Source of the DNA: Thermoplasmata archaeon
GTDB lineage: Archaea; Thermoplasmatota; Thermoplasmata; Lutacidiplasmatales; UBA184
Assembly (NCBI GenBank): GCA_013044425.1
Contig: JABEUK010000146.1
Location: 1-14,105, forward strand
Direction of reading: 5' to 3'
DNA length: 14,105 nt
The position numbers and the translations under genes are program-made. Shown one piece after another: positions 1-6,598 of the stretch. The notes below the pieces were generated by a model that saw only the letters and a program-made list of their open reading frames with translations, had not been told where the DNA came from and did not search any database. Position 1 is the stretch's first letter. Every line of letters starts with the position of its first letter.

Positions 1-579
1 ATCCTGGACGCCCTCGCCCGCTCCACCCGGGTCGGGTTCGTGACGGCCGGCGATCCGTTCGCCGCCACGACGCACGTCGCGCTTCGTCTCGCCGCCGAAC
101 GCGCGGGCCACACCTGGCGCTACGTGCCCAACGCCTCCATCTTCATCGCGGCTTCGGGATTCCTCGGCCTGATGGCGTACCGGTTCGGCCGGACGGTCTC
201 CCTGCCGTTCCCGGCCCCGGGGTTCGCCCCGACCTCGCCCGTGGTCGAGATCGGTAAGAATCGATCGATCGGCGCGCACACGCTCGTGCTGCTGGACCTG
301 CATCCATCGGAGGGGCGGTTCCTCGCGGCGGGTGAAGCGATCCGCATTCTCCTCGAGCGCGACCCGGGGCACGTGGGGATCGCGGCGGATCGAGAGATCG
401 CGGTCGTCGCGAGGATGGGACGCGATACGGCCGACGCCTGGGTCGGGCCGGCGCTCGAGTTGTCCCGGACCGAGTTCGGGCCGCCGCTGCACGCGCTCGT
501 GATCCCGGCGCCCGAGCTCCACTTCGCCGAGAACGAGGCCCTCGCCCGGTTCCGCCGCCCGGCCTCGCCCCGCTCGTAG
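1..579 (+). CDS. dphB: Diphthine synthase, C-terminal part (gene starts before the window)
   Basis: This frame is open from base 1 and ends at TAG 577-579, so the true start lies outside the window; 192 residues are visible, against roughly 250-270 for the whole family protein. DphB uses S-adenosylmethionine to methylate the modified histidine of elongation factor 2 during diphthamide synthesis. Visible family signatures are the GDP motif followed by ATTH (residues 17-24 of the fragment), the N-A-S-I segment (44-47) followed by ASGFLGLMAYRFG, the F-APTSP segment (75-80), and the HTLVLLDL strand (93-100) followed by EGRF and a helix. All are in the usual order of this tetrapyrrole-methylase-fold family. 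The last dozen residues are Arg/Pro/Ala rich and probably a loose tail. The next gene converges on it after a 20-base GC-rich gap. An ATG/GTG-based call would start at GTG 40, which is internal. Confidence 0.93.
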   Translation: MLDALARSTRVGFVTAGDPFAATTHVALRLAAERAGHTWRYVPNASIFIAASGFLGLMAYRFGRTVSLPFPAPGFAPTSPVVEIGKNRSIGAHTLVLLDLHPSEGRFLAAGEAIRILLERDPGHVGIAADREIAVVARMGRDTADAWVGPALELSRTEFGPPLHALVIPAPELHFAENEALARFRRPASPRS

Positions 580-599
580 AGCGGCTCCGGGCGGCCCGG

Positions 600-2147
600 T
601 CAGGCGGCTTCGCGCTCGCCCCAATGGGCGACGCCCGCCGTGGAGAAGAGGTGGTCGAGCGCGGCGTGGTAATCCTCGGGAGAGGCGTAGAGGACGTCGC
701 GCGCTTGAGCCTCGAGCGAGGCGCCGAACTCCTTCTCGGTGTTCGAGAACTGCCAGGAGTGCGCGGCCGCGCGCCCCAGCGCGAGGAGGATGCCGTAGGC
801 GAGGCCGCGTTCCTTGCCCTCGTGGGAAAGGGACTGGACCGCCGCTCGTTCGGCCGAGGGAACTCCCTGGCTGCGGAACGCCCTCGCCACGGAGTCGACG
901 TAGGCGGCCTCGCGCGTGAGGCGAGAATATCGGGGAAGCGCCCCGAGCACCTCCCGCTCCTCCGAGCGGCGCTGGGCCCGCTTCAGCAGCTCCGCGATGC
1001 GGCCCGGAGCGCGCTGCCCTTCCTGCAGGTACTTCTGGGCTTCCTTCGGGTCGGAGACGATCGAATGGACGATCGTGTCGGCGTGCTCGGCCCACAGGTG
1101 CTCGAGCGCTTTGCTGGCGGTCGCCTCCTCGATCTCGAACAGACCGCTCGACGCTCCGAGCGCCTCGTCGATGGCGTGGCGCTCGATCGGCGTCGCGTGG
1201 AGCGCCCCCAGGAACGCCTCGCGATCGGAGCCGTAGCAGACCCCACCGGCCACGAACGTCGGGGACCGGGTCGCCTCGATTCGAGGCCGGATCTCGCTGA
1301 GATAGGCGGCGATGAGCTGCGCGTCCGAGAGCCGTCCCGCCTCGTACGCGCGTCGAGCGTTCCGGGAGAGCGCGGGAAGGTCGGCGTGAACGCACGCTTC
1401 CCCTCCATGGCAGGTGACGTTCAGGGCGGCCCCGACGGGGAACTCCCCCTCCAGATCGGGCGTCACGATCCCCTGCGTGAGGGTCGCGAAGAGCTGGCGC
1501 TCGCCCTTCGCGCAGCGTCGGCACAGGCGGAAGGTGGCGTGCGCGCCGGGCCATCCCACCTCCAGGTAGGGGCGGGGCTCGCCGGCGTTGAGATGGGCGC
1601 AGTCGTACCGACCGCTCGGCGCGTCGGCGATGAACCGGTACGGAAGCGCGGCGAGCTTCGCGGTCCGGAAGTCCGCCGGGGGCTCGGGCGACCGGCCCAT
1701 GCACCAGAGCCGGGTCGGGCCGGCGAAGAAGTGGAATCCCTTGCGGGCCCAATCCTGGTAGGCGAGAAGGAGCCGCTCGGGATCCTCGAAGTGCTGGACG
1801 GCGACCTCCGCCTCCCGGGTCGCCCGGCTCAGCGGAGCGAAGGAGACCTGCTCGCCCGCCGGGACCGGGAACGCCACGACCGTCGGCATCTGGGGATCGT
1901 GGGAGAATTTCAGAAGCCCGGCATAGGCGCGAGGCAGGGGATCGCCCCAGTGGGACATCCGCTCGAGGTGGGATTCGTCGTCCCGGGCCTCGCGCACCTT
2001 CTCGAGGTCCTCCCGCATCCGGTCGAAGCGGTCGGTCGGGCACTCCGGGCCGAGCCGAGGGAGGAGTGGATCGACCGATTCCCGGAGCTTGCGCGCCCGC
2101 TCGAGCAGATCGTCCTTGCGTACCCCCGAGCCGTAACGCATCCGCAT
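600..2147 (-). CDS. Unrecognised 515-residue protein with Cys/His pairs, possibly metal-binding
   Basis: I do not recognise this family. The protein starts at ATG 2147 (a second ATG is two codons in) and ends at TGA by 600. An N-terminal charged helical region (about 10-62) is followed by a mixed region containing the pairs C183-x-H185, C209-x-x-C212, and C246 with C252-x-H254. That spacing could bind zinc or iron, but it matches no motif I can name. The C-terminal half (about 260-510) reads as mostly helical with many charged residues. There is no signal peptide or membrane segment, so it is probably cytoplasmic. The opposite strand is also open over this whole stretch, but that translation is Arg/Gly/Glu-rich and unlike a natural protein; this strand has balanced composition with aromatic and hydrophobic cores. 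A TATA-like box about 30 bases upstream suggests its own near-leaderless transcript, although it also lies 51 bases downstream of guaAA on the same strand. Confidence 0.82.
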   Translation of the reverse strand: MRMRYGSGVRKDDLLERARKLRESVDPLLPRLGPECPTDRFDRMREDLEKVREARDDESHLERMSHWGDPLPRAYAGLLKFSHDPQMPTVVAFPVPAGEQVSFAPLSRATREAEVAVQHFEDPERLLLAYQDWARKGFHFFAGPTRLWCMGRSPEPPADFRTAKLAALPYRFIADAPSGRYDCAHLNAGEPRPYLEVGWPGAHATFRLCRRCAKGERQLFATLTQGIVTPDLEGEFPVGAALNVTCHGGEACVHADLPALSRNARRAYEAGRLSDAQLIAAYLSEIRPRIEATRSPTFVAGGVCYGSDREAFLGALHATPIERHAIDEALGASSGLFEIEEATASKALEHLWAEHADTIVHSIVSDPKEAQKYLQEGQRAPGRIAELLKRAQRRSEEREVLGALPRYSRLTREAAYVDSVARAFRSQGVPSAERAAVQSLSHEGKERGLAYGILLALGRAAAHSWQFSNTEKEFGASLEAQARDVLYASPEDYHAALDHLFSTAGVAHWGEREAA

Positions 2148-2176
2148 CGGACCACCGCCCGACGGAGCGAGGCCGG

Positions 2177-2186
2177 TTACTTATCC
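2177..2186 (-). promoter_or_regulatory. TATA-like box for the 515-residue protein gene
   Basis: Read on the minus strand this is GGATAAGTAA, an AT-rich island in GC-rich surroundings. Its centre (about 2181) is some 34 bases before the ATG at 2147. With archaeal TATA-to-start spacing of about 26 bases, transcription would begin around 2155 and leave a leader of under ten bases. No Shine-Dalgarno is evident, which fits. Assigned by position and composition only. Confidence 0.4.
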
Positions 2187-2198
2187 CCGGCTCCTAAC

Positions 2199-2762
2199 TT
2201 AGCGTCGGCAGGCTTCTAGGAAGTGGCGGAAGATCTCCCGGCCGCCCTCGGTGGGCTCGACCTCGGGGTGGAACTGTACGCCCCAGATGGGCCGGCTCGG
2301 GTGGGCCATCGCCTGGATGGGGCAGCTCGAGGAGTGGGCGATCGCGATCCAGCCCGGCGGGGCTTCCACCACGTGGTCGTTGTGGCTCGACCAGGCTCGG
2401 AACTTCGCCGGCAAGCCGGCGAGGAGTGGGTGATCCGGTCGGTCGACCTCGATCTCCACCCGCCCGAACTCCGGGGCGCCGCGCACGACCCGCCCTCCGA
2501 AGTGGCGGCCGAGGAACTGATGGCCGACGCAGATCCCGAGGATCGGCACGTTCGCCCCGTCGATCCACGCGGCGACCTTCCCGAGCGGCGTGTTCGTTCC
2601 TTCCAGGCTCAGCGCCCCGCCCGATAGCACGATCCCATCCGCGTGCAGTGCCTCGAACGATGCCGTGTTCGAGACGATCTCGCTCTCCGCCCCCAGCTCG
2701 CGGAGCACCCGCCACTCCCGGTGGGTCCACTGGCCACCGTTGTCGATGACCGGGACCCTCAC
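2199..2762 (-). CDS. guaAA: GMP synthase, glutaminase subunit A
   Basis: This is the class I glutamine amidotransferase subunit of two-subunit archaeal GMP synthase. It hydrolyses glutamine and passes ammonia to the separate ATP-pyrophosphatase subunit (GuaAB, not in this window), which converts XMP to GMP. The start chosen is GTG 2762, giving 187 residues, the usual size. The N-terminus VIDNGGQWTHREWRVLRELG (5-24) is typical of the archaeal subunit. The nucleophile is C78 in GICVGHQFLG, and the other catalytic residues are H165 and E167 in FHPEVEP. The frame stays open upstream to 2909, but that stretch is Pro/Gly/Arg-rich shadow of the preceding gene. The GTG overlaps the preceding gene's TGA by 4 bases (GTGA), so translational coupling is likely. 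Last gene of the ubiX operon; ends at TAA 2199-2201. Confidence 0.95.
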   Translation of the reverse strand: MRVPVIDNGGQWTHREWRVLRELGAESEIVSNTASFEALHADGIVLSGGALSLEGTNTPLGKVAAWIDGANVPILGICVGHQFLGRHFGGRVVRGAPEFGRVEIEVDRPDHPLLAGLPAKFRAWSSHNDHVVEAPPGWIAIAHSSSCPIQAMAHPSRPIWGVQFHPEVEPTEGGREIFRHFLEACRR

Positions 2763-3115
2763 GGTCGTTCCTCCGGACCCCGGGGGGGTGGGGGAGGCGG
2801 TCGCTCCCGCTCGTGGAGCCGGTCCACCGATGCCTTGAGATCGCGCACCTCGCCCCGCATCTGGAGCATCTCCTCCTCGAACGAAGAGAACTGCCCGGTG
2901 CCGAGCCATCGCTCCGAGATGTACAGGCCGATGAAGATCGCCCCGACGAGCGCGAGGATCGTCGTGAAGACGAGCGCGGAGATGAAGGAGATCGGGTTCG
3001 CGATGATCGACTGGATCGGCAGGGTGAACAGCTGGGTGATCTCGGCGAGCTCGACCGCGAGCAGGACCACGACCACGCCGACCCAGAAGATCAGCACCCA
3101 GCGCGCCGCTTTCAT
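2759..3115 (-). CDS. Small membrane protein with two helices and a coiled-coil cytoplasmic tail
   Basis: This 118-residue protein starts at ATG 3115 and ends at TGA 2759. Hydrophobic segments at about 6-22 and 44-66 look like two membrane helices joined by a short loop. They are followed by an acidic/basic amphipathic stretch (about 79-103) likely to form a coiled coil, then a proline run (about 106-111) and a charged end. I do not recognise a family. The ATG overlaps the stop of the upstream exported-protein gene (ATGA), and its own stop overlaps the guaAA start (GTGA), so it is firmly inside the operon. The frame stays open upstream to 3379, but that part is shadow of the exported-protein gene. 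Function unknown; the tail could recruit or dimerise partners at the cytoplasmic membrane face. Confidence 0.82.
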   Translation of the reverse strand: MKAARWVLIFWVGVVVVLLAVELAEITQLFTLPIQSIIANPISFISALVFTTILALVGAIFIGLYISERWLGTGQFSSFEEEMLQMRGEVRDLKASVDRLHERERPPPPPPRGPEERP

Positions 3116-3663
3116 CGTGTGGCTCCCACGTCCGAGAGGAGGATGGCGACGGGTTGCTGGGACCCGGTGAGCTGGATGGAGCGGGGCACGTCCACGCCGG
3201 CCGTGTAGGAACGGAACAACAAGGCGGTACCGGAGACCTCGAAGGCGATGATCGCCACGTACCACGCGCTCCCCACCTTCGTGGTCGAGTAGTACGCGGA
3301 GACGTTGATCGCGATCGGATTGCCGGAGTACGATGTGCCGATCGCGACGAGATCCGTGCCGTTCGTCCAGTTCCCCCACACGAGCGATCCGATCGGTGGA
3401 GGAGCGTTCCAGTTGTAGTTCTCCGCGATGCCGATGCTCAGGCTCGTGTAGCGTATGTTCCCGATCGCGTGGAGGTACAGGTACGTGGTCGTGTTGATCG
3501 TCGGGTAGTCGACGATCACCTCCGCCTGAGTGAAGATCGTGCCCGCCGCCGGCACCTGCGAGCCGATGAGGACGGGAGTGAGCAGGATCAGGACGAGGAG
3601 AATCGCCGCGATCCCGACGAGCGGGGTGGGGAAGTAGCGCCGGGCGCCTCGCGCGCTCGTCAC
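3112..3663 (-). CDS. Signal-anchored exported protein, unrecognised
   Basis: The start chosen is GTG 3663, overlapping the ubiX stop by 4 bases (GTGA), giving 183 residues. A short basic N-terminus (R5, R8, R9) precedes a strong hydrophobic helix (about 13-35), the pattern of an uncleaved signal anchor. The rest (about 40-183) is rich in Tyr, Thr, Ser, Asn and Ile with few Lys, typical of an extracellular beta-rich domain. Four N-glycosylation sequons are visible: N57 (NTT), N98 (NWT), N101 (NGT) and N120 (NVS). I do not recognise the fold. An alternating open frame continues far upstream (to 5157) across ubiX and the thiolase, but that is antisense or out-of-frame shadow. Its tight fit between ubiX and the two-helix membrane protein suggests those two membrane proteins may act together, which is inference. 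Confidence 0.8.
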   Translation of the reverse strand: MTSARGARRYFPTPLVGIAAILLVLILLTPVLIGSQVPAAGTIFTQAEVIVDYPTINTTTYLYLHAIGNIRYTSLSIGIAENYNWNAPPPIGSLVWGNWTNGTDLVAIGTSYSGNPIAINVSAYYSTTKVGSAWYVAIIAFEVSGTALLFRSYTAGVDVPRSIQLTGSQQPVAILLSDVGATR

Positions 3664-4232
3664 GTGCCTTCCTTCCAGCCGCGATACAAGCGATGGGGCA
3701 CGCCGAACTGATCGAGCAGCTTTCCCGCGAGATACTCGGCGGCCTCGCTGAGCCGCTCGATGCCGAGGTAGTACGGGGGCGCGGCGTCCAGGACGACCAC
3801 CCCGAGCTCGCTCAGCGTCGCCAGGTGGCGCAGATCGAGCGTGGACAGGGGCGTCTCCCGTGGAACGAGGACCAGCGTACGTCGCTCCTTCAGGTGAACG
3901 TGCGCCGCACGGGTCAGTAGGTTGTCGCCGAGGCCGAGGGCGACCTGCGCCACGGTGTTCGACGAGCAGGGAACGATCGCCATCCCGCGCGTCGGCCGCG
4001 AGCCGCTCGCGATCGGAGCGGCGATGTCCGACGGGTCGTACGTGGCCGTCACGTACGGGGCGAGATCGGAGACGCCGAGCCCGGCTTCCTCCTTCAGGAC
4101 CGCCTCCCCTCCCCGAGAGACGACCAGGAGGACCGAGACCTTCGCGGCGTGCAGCGCCCGGAGCGCGGCGACGGCGATCGGTGCGCCGCTCGCGCCCGAG
4201 ATGCCGATGACTAGGGGTGCGTCCGCGTTCAT
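3660..4232 (-). CDS. ubiX: Flavin prenyltransferase UbiX
   Basis: UbiX joins a dimethylallyl group to reduced FMN, giving prenylated FMN, the cofactor of UbiD-family (de)carboxylases. The 190-residue length is normal. The N-terminal flavin-binding motif GISGASGAP is at 10-18, the VPCSSNT segment at 87-93, and the signature KERRTLVLVPRETPLS at 115-130, with R125 and E126 at the positions usually tied to catalysis. Y155 and R181 sit where the dimethylallyl-phosphate-binding Tyr and Arg are expected. Start is ATG 4232. It is the first gene of the four-gene operon and divergent from the thiolase. In many archaea the mevalonate pathway variant uses a UbiD-type decarboxylase needing this cofactor; no ubiD is visible here. 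A paralogous flavoprotein such as a Pad1-type protein would carry out the same reaction. Confidence 0.94.
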   Translation of the reverse strand: MNADAPLVIGISGASGAPIAVAALRALHAAKVSVLLVVSRGGEAVLKEEAGLGVSDLAPYVTATYDPSDIAAPIASGSRPTRGMAIVPCSSNTVAQVALGLGDNLLTRAAHVHLKERRTLVLVPRETPLSTLDLRHLATLSELGVVVLDAAPPYYLGIERLSEAAEYLAGKLLDQFGVPHRLYRGWKEGT

Positions 4233-4305
4233 GTGAGGTGGTCCCCCCTATGGGGCTAGCTTCTTGAACGACTCGGGCGATAAGACGATTCGGAGGTGGA
4301 CGGGC
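4233..4305. promoter_or_regulatory. Divergent promoter region between ubiX and thiolase
   Basis: These 73 bases must hold the promoters of both the ubiX operon (leftward) and the thiolase pair (rightward). The only AT-rich island is GATAAGA around 4279-4285, which could serve either strand. A small dyad CCCC-TAT-GGGG lies near 4247-4257, in the likely ubiX leader. I cannot fix transcription starts. Confidence 0.4.
4292..4298 (+). promoter_or_regulatory. Strong ribosome binding site of the thiolase gene
   Basis: GGAGGTG sits seven bases before ATG 4306 and decides that start over the in-frame TTG at 4264. It implies a leadered transcript for this gene, unlike the leaderless genes further right. 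Confidence 0.75.
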
Positions 4306-5466
4306 ATGCATCGGGCCGCGATCATCGGGGCGGGTCACACCCCATTCGGCGTCCTCGCGGCCGGTCCGCGCGCGCTCCTCGCGGCGGCCGTCGCCGACTC
4401 CTTCGCCTCCGTCGACCGCAACTTCGAGCGGAACCAGGTCGAGGAGGCGTATCTCGCGACCCTCGGGTTCGGTGGCTGGCAGATCGGGAACGCCTCCACG
4501 GTCCTCGCGGAAGAGGCGGGCCGCGTCGGGATCCCCGTCACCCGGGTCGAGAACGCATGCGCCTCGGGCGGGTTCGCCATCCGCGCCGCGGTCCGGGCCG
4601 TGGAGCGGGGGGATCGCGACGTGGTGTTGGTCGCGGGCCTCGAGAAGATGACGGACGTGCCGAACGCCCGCCGCCGATATTGGCTCGGCGTCTCGGGGGA
4701 CACGGAATGGGAGCGACTCGCGGGGCTCACCTTTGCCGGAGTCTACGGATTGCTCGCCTCGCGCTACCTCGCGGATCACCGCCTCGGCCCCGAGGCCCTC
4801 GCGGAGGTGGCGGTGAAGAACCACGAGAACGGGCGGCTCAACCCCAACGCCCAGTTCCATAAGGCCCTCCGCCGCGAGGACGTACTCGGCGCCCCCCGCG
4901 TTGCCGAGCCGCTCGGGCTCTACGATTGCTGCCCGGTTTCGGACGGCGCCGCGGCCCTGTTGATCGCGAGGAGTGACATCGCCTCCCGGTACACGGACAC
5001 ACCGGTCTATGTCGACGGAACCGGTGCTGGGTCCGACTATCTGGCCATCCAGGAGCGCGAACGGTTCACCCGCCTCGATGCGACCCGTCGGGCGGCCGAA
5101 GAGGCGTTCCGCGAGGCTCGGGTCGAGCGGAAGGAGATCTCGCTGCTCGAGGTCCACGACTGCTTCACGATCGCCGAGCTCCTTGCCCTCGAAGACCTAG
5201 GCTTTGCCGGGGACGGGGAGGCCGCGGCGCTGACCTTGTCGGGTGCGACCCGCCGGACCGGTCGACTCCCTGTGAATCCGGACGGAGGCTTGAAGGCGAA
5301 GGGCCACCCGATCGGTGCCACCGGAGTGAGCCAGGCCTACGAGGTCTTCGTCCAGCTCCGCCGACAGGCCGGCGCACGCCAGGTGCCCGGGGCCGAGCGC
5401 GCCCTTACGCACAACGTGGGGGGCTCCGGAGCGACCGCCGCCGTCACGCTGTTCTCGGTGGGGTGA
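4306..5466 (+). CDS. Archaeal thiolase (acetyl-CoA acetyltransferase / SCP-x type)
   Basis: Thiolases of this archaeal type condense two acetyl-CoA into acetoacetyl-CoA, the entry to the mevalonate pathway; in methanogens they work in a complex with HMG-CoA synthase and a DUF35 protein. The 386-residue length fits. The acyl-accepting nucleophile is C85 in ENACASGGF, H284 is in the VHDCFT segment, and the catalytic His H334 is in KGHPIGATG. The end carries HNVGGSG (369-375), where bacterial biosynthetic thiolases have a Cys-containing C-x-G motif; the His/Asn version is usual in this branch. Start ATG 4306 is supported by the GGAGGTG site. TGA 5464-5466 overlaps the open frame of the next gene. 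A role in fatty-acid or sterol-carrier type beta-oxidation cannot be excluded from sequence alone. Confidence 0.92.
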   Translation: MHRAAIIGAGHTPFGVLAAGPRALLAAAVADSFASVDRNFERNQVEEAYLATLGFGGWQIGNASTVLAEEAGRVGIPVTRVENACASGGFAIRAAVRAVERGDRDVVLVAGLEKMTDVPNARRRYWLGVSGDTEWERLAGLTFAGVYGLLASRYLADHRLGPEALAEVAVKNHENGRLNPNAQFHKALRREDVLGAPRVAEPLGLYDCCPVSDGAAALLIARSDIASRYTDTPVYVDGTGAGSDYLAIQERERFTRLDATRRAAEEAFREARVERKEISLLEVHDCFTIAELLALEDLGFAGDGEAAALTLSGATRRTGRLPVNPDGGLKAKGHPIGATGVSQAYEVFVQLRRQAGARQVPGAERALTHNVGGSGATAAVTLFSVG

Positions 5467-6598
5467 GACGATCCCGGCGATCCTGCGCGCATCGTGCGTC
5501 ATCCCCCACTTCGAGTCGGCCGGACTTCGCGATTTCGCTCCCGATGAGGACGAATTCACCATCGGCGCCGCCGCGCTGGAGCGACTCTTCGAGCGATCCG
5601 AGGCCGCCCGTGCGGTCGAGACCGTTCACCTCGTCGGCCGCTTCCCGGCTTCGGTGGAGGCGTGGGTCCCAGAGCTTCTGGGCCGCGCGGTAACGATCGT
5701 TCGTCAGGACGACCGGCCCGAAGGGCTAACCGCGGCCCTACGGGCGGCCCTGGACGGGCACCCCGGTGCGTACGCGATCCTCGCGCTCGACACCCCGGCA
5801 AGCGGACCGGGCACCCCCTGCGGCGCGGTCGCCGTCGGGCTTCTCATCGGGAGCGGAACCGGGATCGAGATCGCCCGGTCGCCATCCTCCGTGTCGCCGG
5901 CGCCGGAGATCCCGTCGGTGCCGGGAGTCGGCATCCCTCGATGCACCGGACTCCCCTTTGCGCTTCGCTCCAGCTTCGCAGCCGCCCGGCTCCGAGAGGG
6001 TCCCGCCCGCACCGCGGAGGTCGTCCGCTTCGACGGCATCGAGTTCCAGGCAACCGGGCCGATCGAATGGGCGGGTGACTGGGCGGGCGGACCGGAACCC
6101 TCCATCTCCTACGGCGCCGCACGACGCGCGGCCACCGGGGAGGATCGACTCTTCGCGGTGTCCGAAGGCGCCTACGTTCCGCGGCCACGATATATGGAGA
6201 ACCTGCCCAGCCGATGGCGCTTCGTCGCCGAGCGATGCGCTCACTGCCAGAGCATCACCTTCCCGGTCCGGGGGAGCTGCCGGGCCTGCCATCGAGCGGA
6301 CCGGGTCGAACGGATCGAGCTCCCGCTCCACGGGGGGACCGTGCTCGCCAGCACGGTCGTTGCGCGGGGCGGCCAGCCGACCGAGTTCGATCACCAGGTC
6401 GAGGAGAGCGGCCCGTACGGGGTCGTCCTCGTAGAGCTCGCCCCCCTGGTCCGGGTGACGCTCCAGCTCGCCGATGCGCTCCCGGGGACCCTCCACATCG
6501 GCGATCGGGTGGAGACCCGACTCCGGCGCCTCTACCCCATGGAGGGCGAGTGGCGCTACGGCCGAAAGGCGGTGCCCATGGCCCCCGCGGGGCGTTAG
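5465..6598 (+). CDS. Degenerate HMG-CoA-synthase-like domain fused to DUF35 zinc-ribbon/OB-fold domain; start codon unclear
   Basis: The C-terminal part is a clear DUF35 acyl-CoA-associated protein: a rubredoxin-like zinc ribbon with Cys pairs C-x-x-C about 5 bases past 6235 and again near 6278-6289 (residues 195, 198, 209, 212 counted from GTG 5654), preceded by AYVPRPRYMENLPSRWRF and followed by an OB-fold ending YPMEGEWRYGRK. About 230 residues come before it, far more than in ordinary DUF35 proteins. The segment from base 5471 aligns by eye with the start of HMG-CoA synthase: a CVIP strand, then P-DEDEFTIGAAALERLF, then VHLVGRFP, then AILALDT. The position expected to hold the nucleophilic Cys reads RPEGLTAAL, so this half is probably inactive and structural. 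The frame has no ATG, GTG or TTG between 5330 and 5654. The first canonical codon, GTG 5654 (314 residues), would cut the domain. Coordinates given are the likely extent, with the exact start unresolved. Ends at TAG 6596-6598. Confidence 0.82.
   Translation, partial: ETIPAILRASCVIPHFESAGLRDFAPDEDEFTIGAAALERLFERSEAARAVETVHLVGRFPASVEAWVPELLGRAVTIVRQDDRPEGLTAALRAALDGHPGAYAILALDTPASGPGTPCGAVAVGLLIGSGTGIEIARSPSSVSPAPEIPSVPGVGIPRCTGLPFALRSSFAAARLREGPARTAEVVRFDGIEFQATGPIEWAGDWAGGPEPSISYGAARRAATGEDRLFAVSEGAYVPRPRYMENLPSRWRFVAERCAHCQSITFPVRGSCRACHRADRVERIELPLHGGTVLASTVVARGGQPTEFDHQVEESGPYGVVLVELAPLVRVTLQLADALPGTLHIGDRVETRLRRLYPMEGEWRYGRKAVPMAPAGR

Noticed and set aside
624..2219. 531-residue plus-strand open frame opposite the 515-residue protein
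   Set aside because: Its translation is Arg/Gly/Glu/Leu-rich with little hydrophobic core; long antisense frames are expected in GC-rich coding DNA. The minus-strand product looks natural and has a promoter.
3112..5157. 681-residue minus-strand open frame
   Set aside because: Only the last 183 residues are a real protein; the rest is out of frame with ubiX or antisense to the thiolase, both well supported.
5463..5693. GTG 5463 frame overlapping the thiolase stop as a gene of its own
   Set aside because: The start position fits the local GTGA habit, but the product is Arg/Ser-rich and ends at 5693; the neighbouring frame carries the synthase-like sequence.
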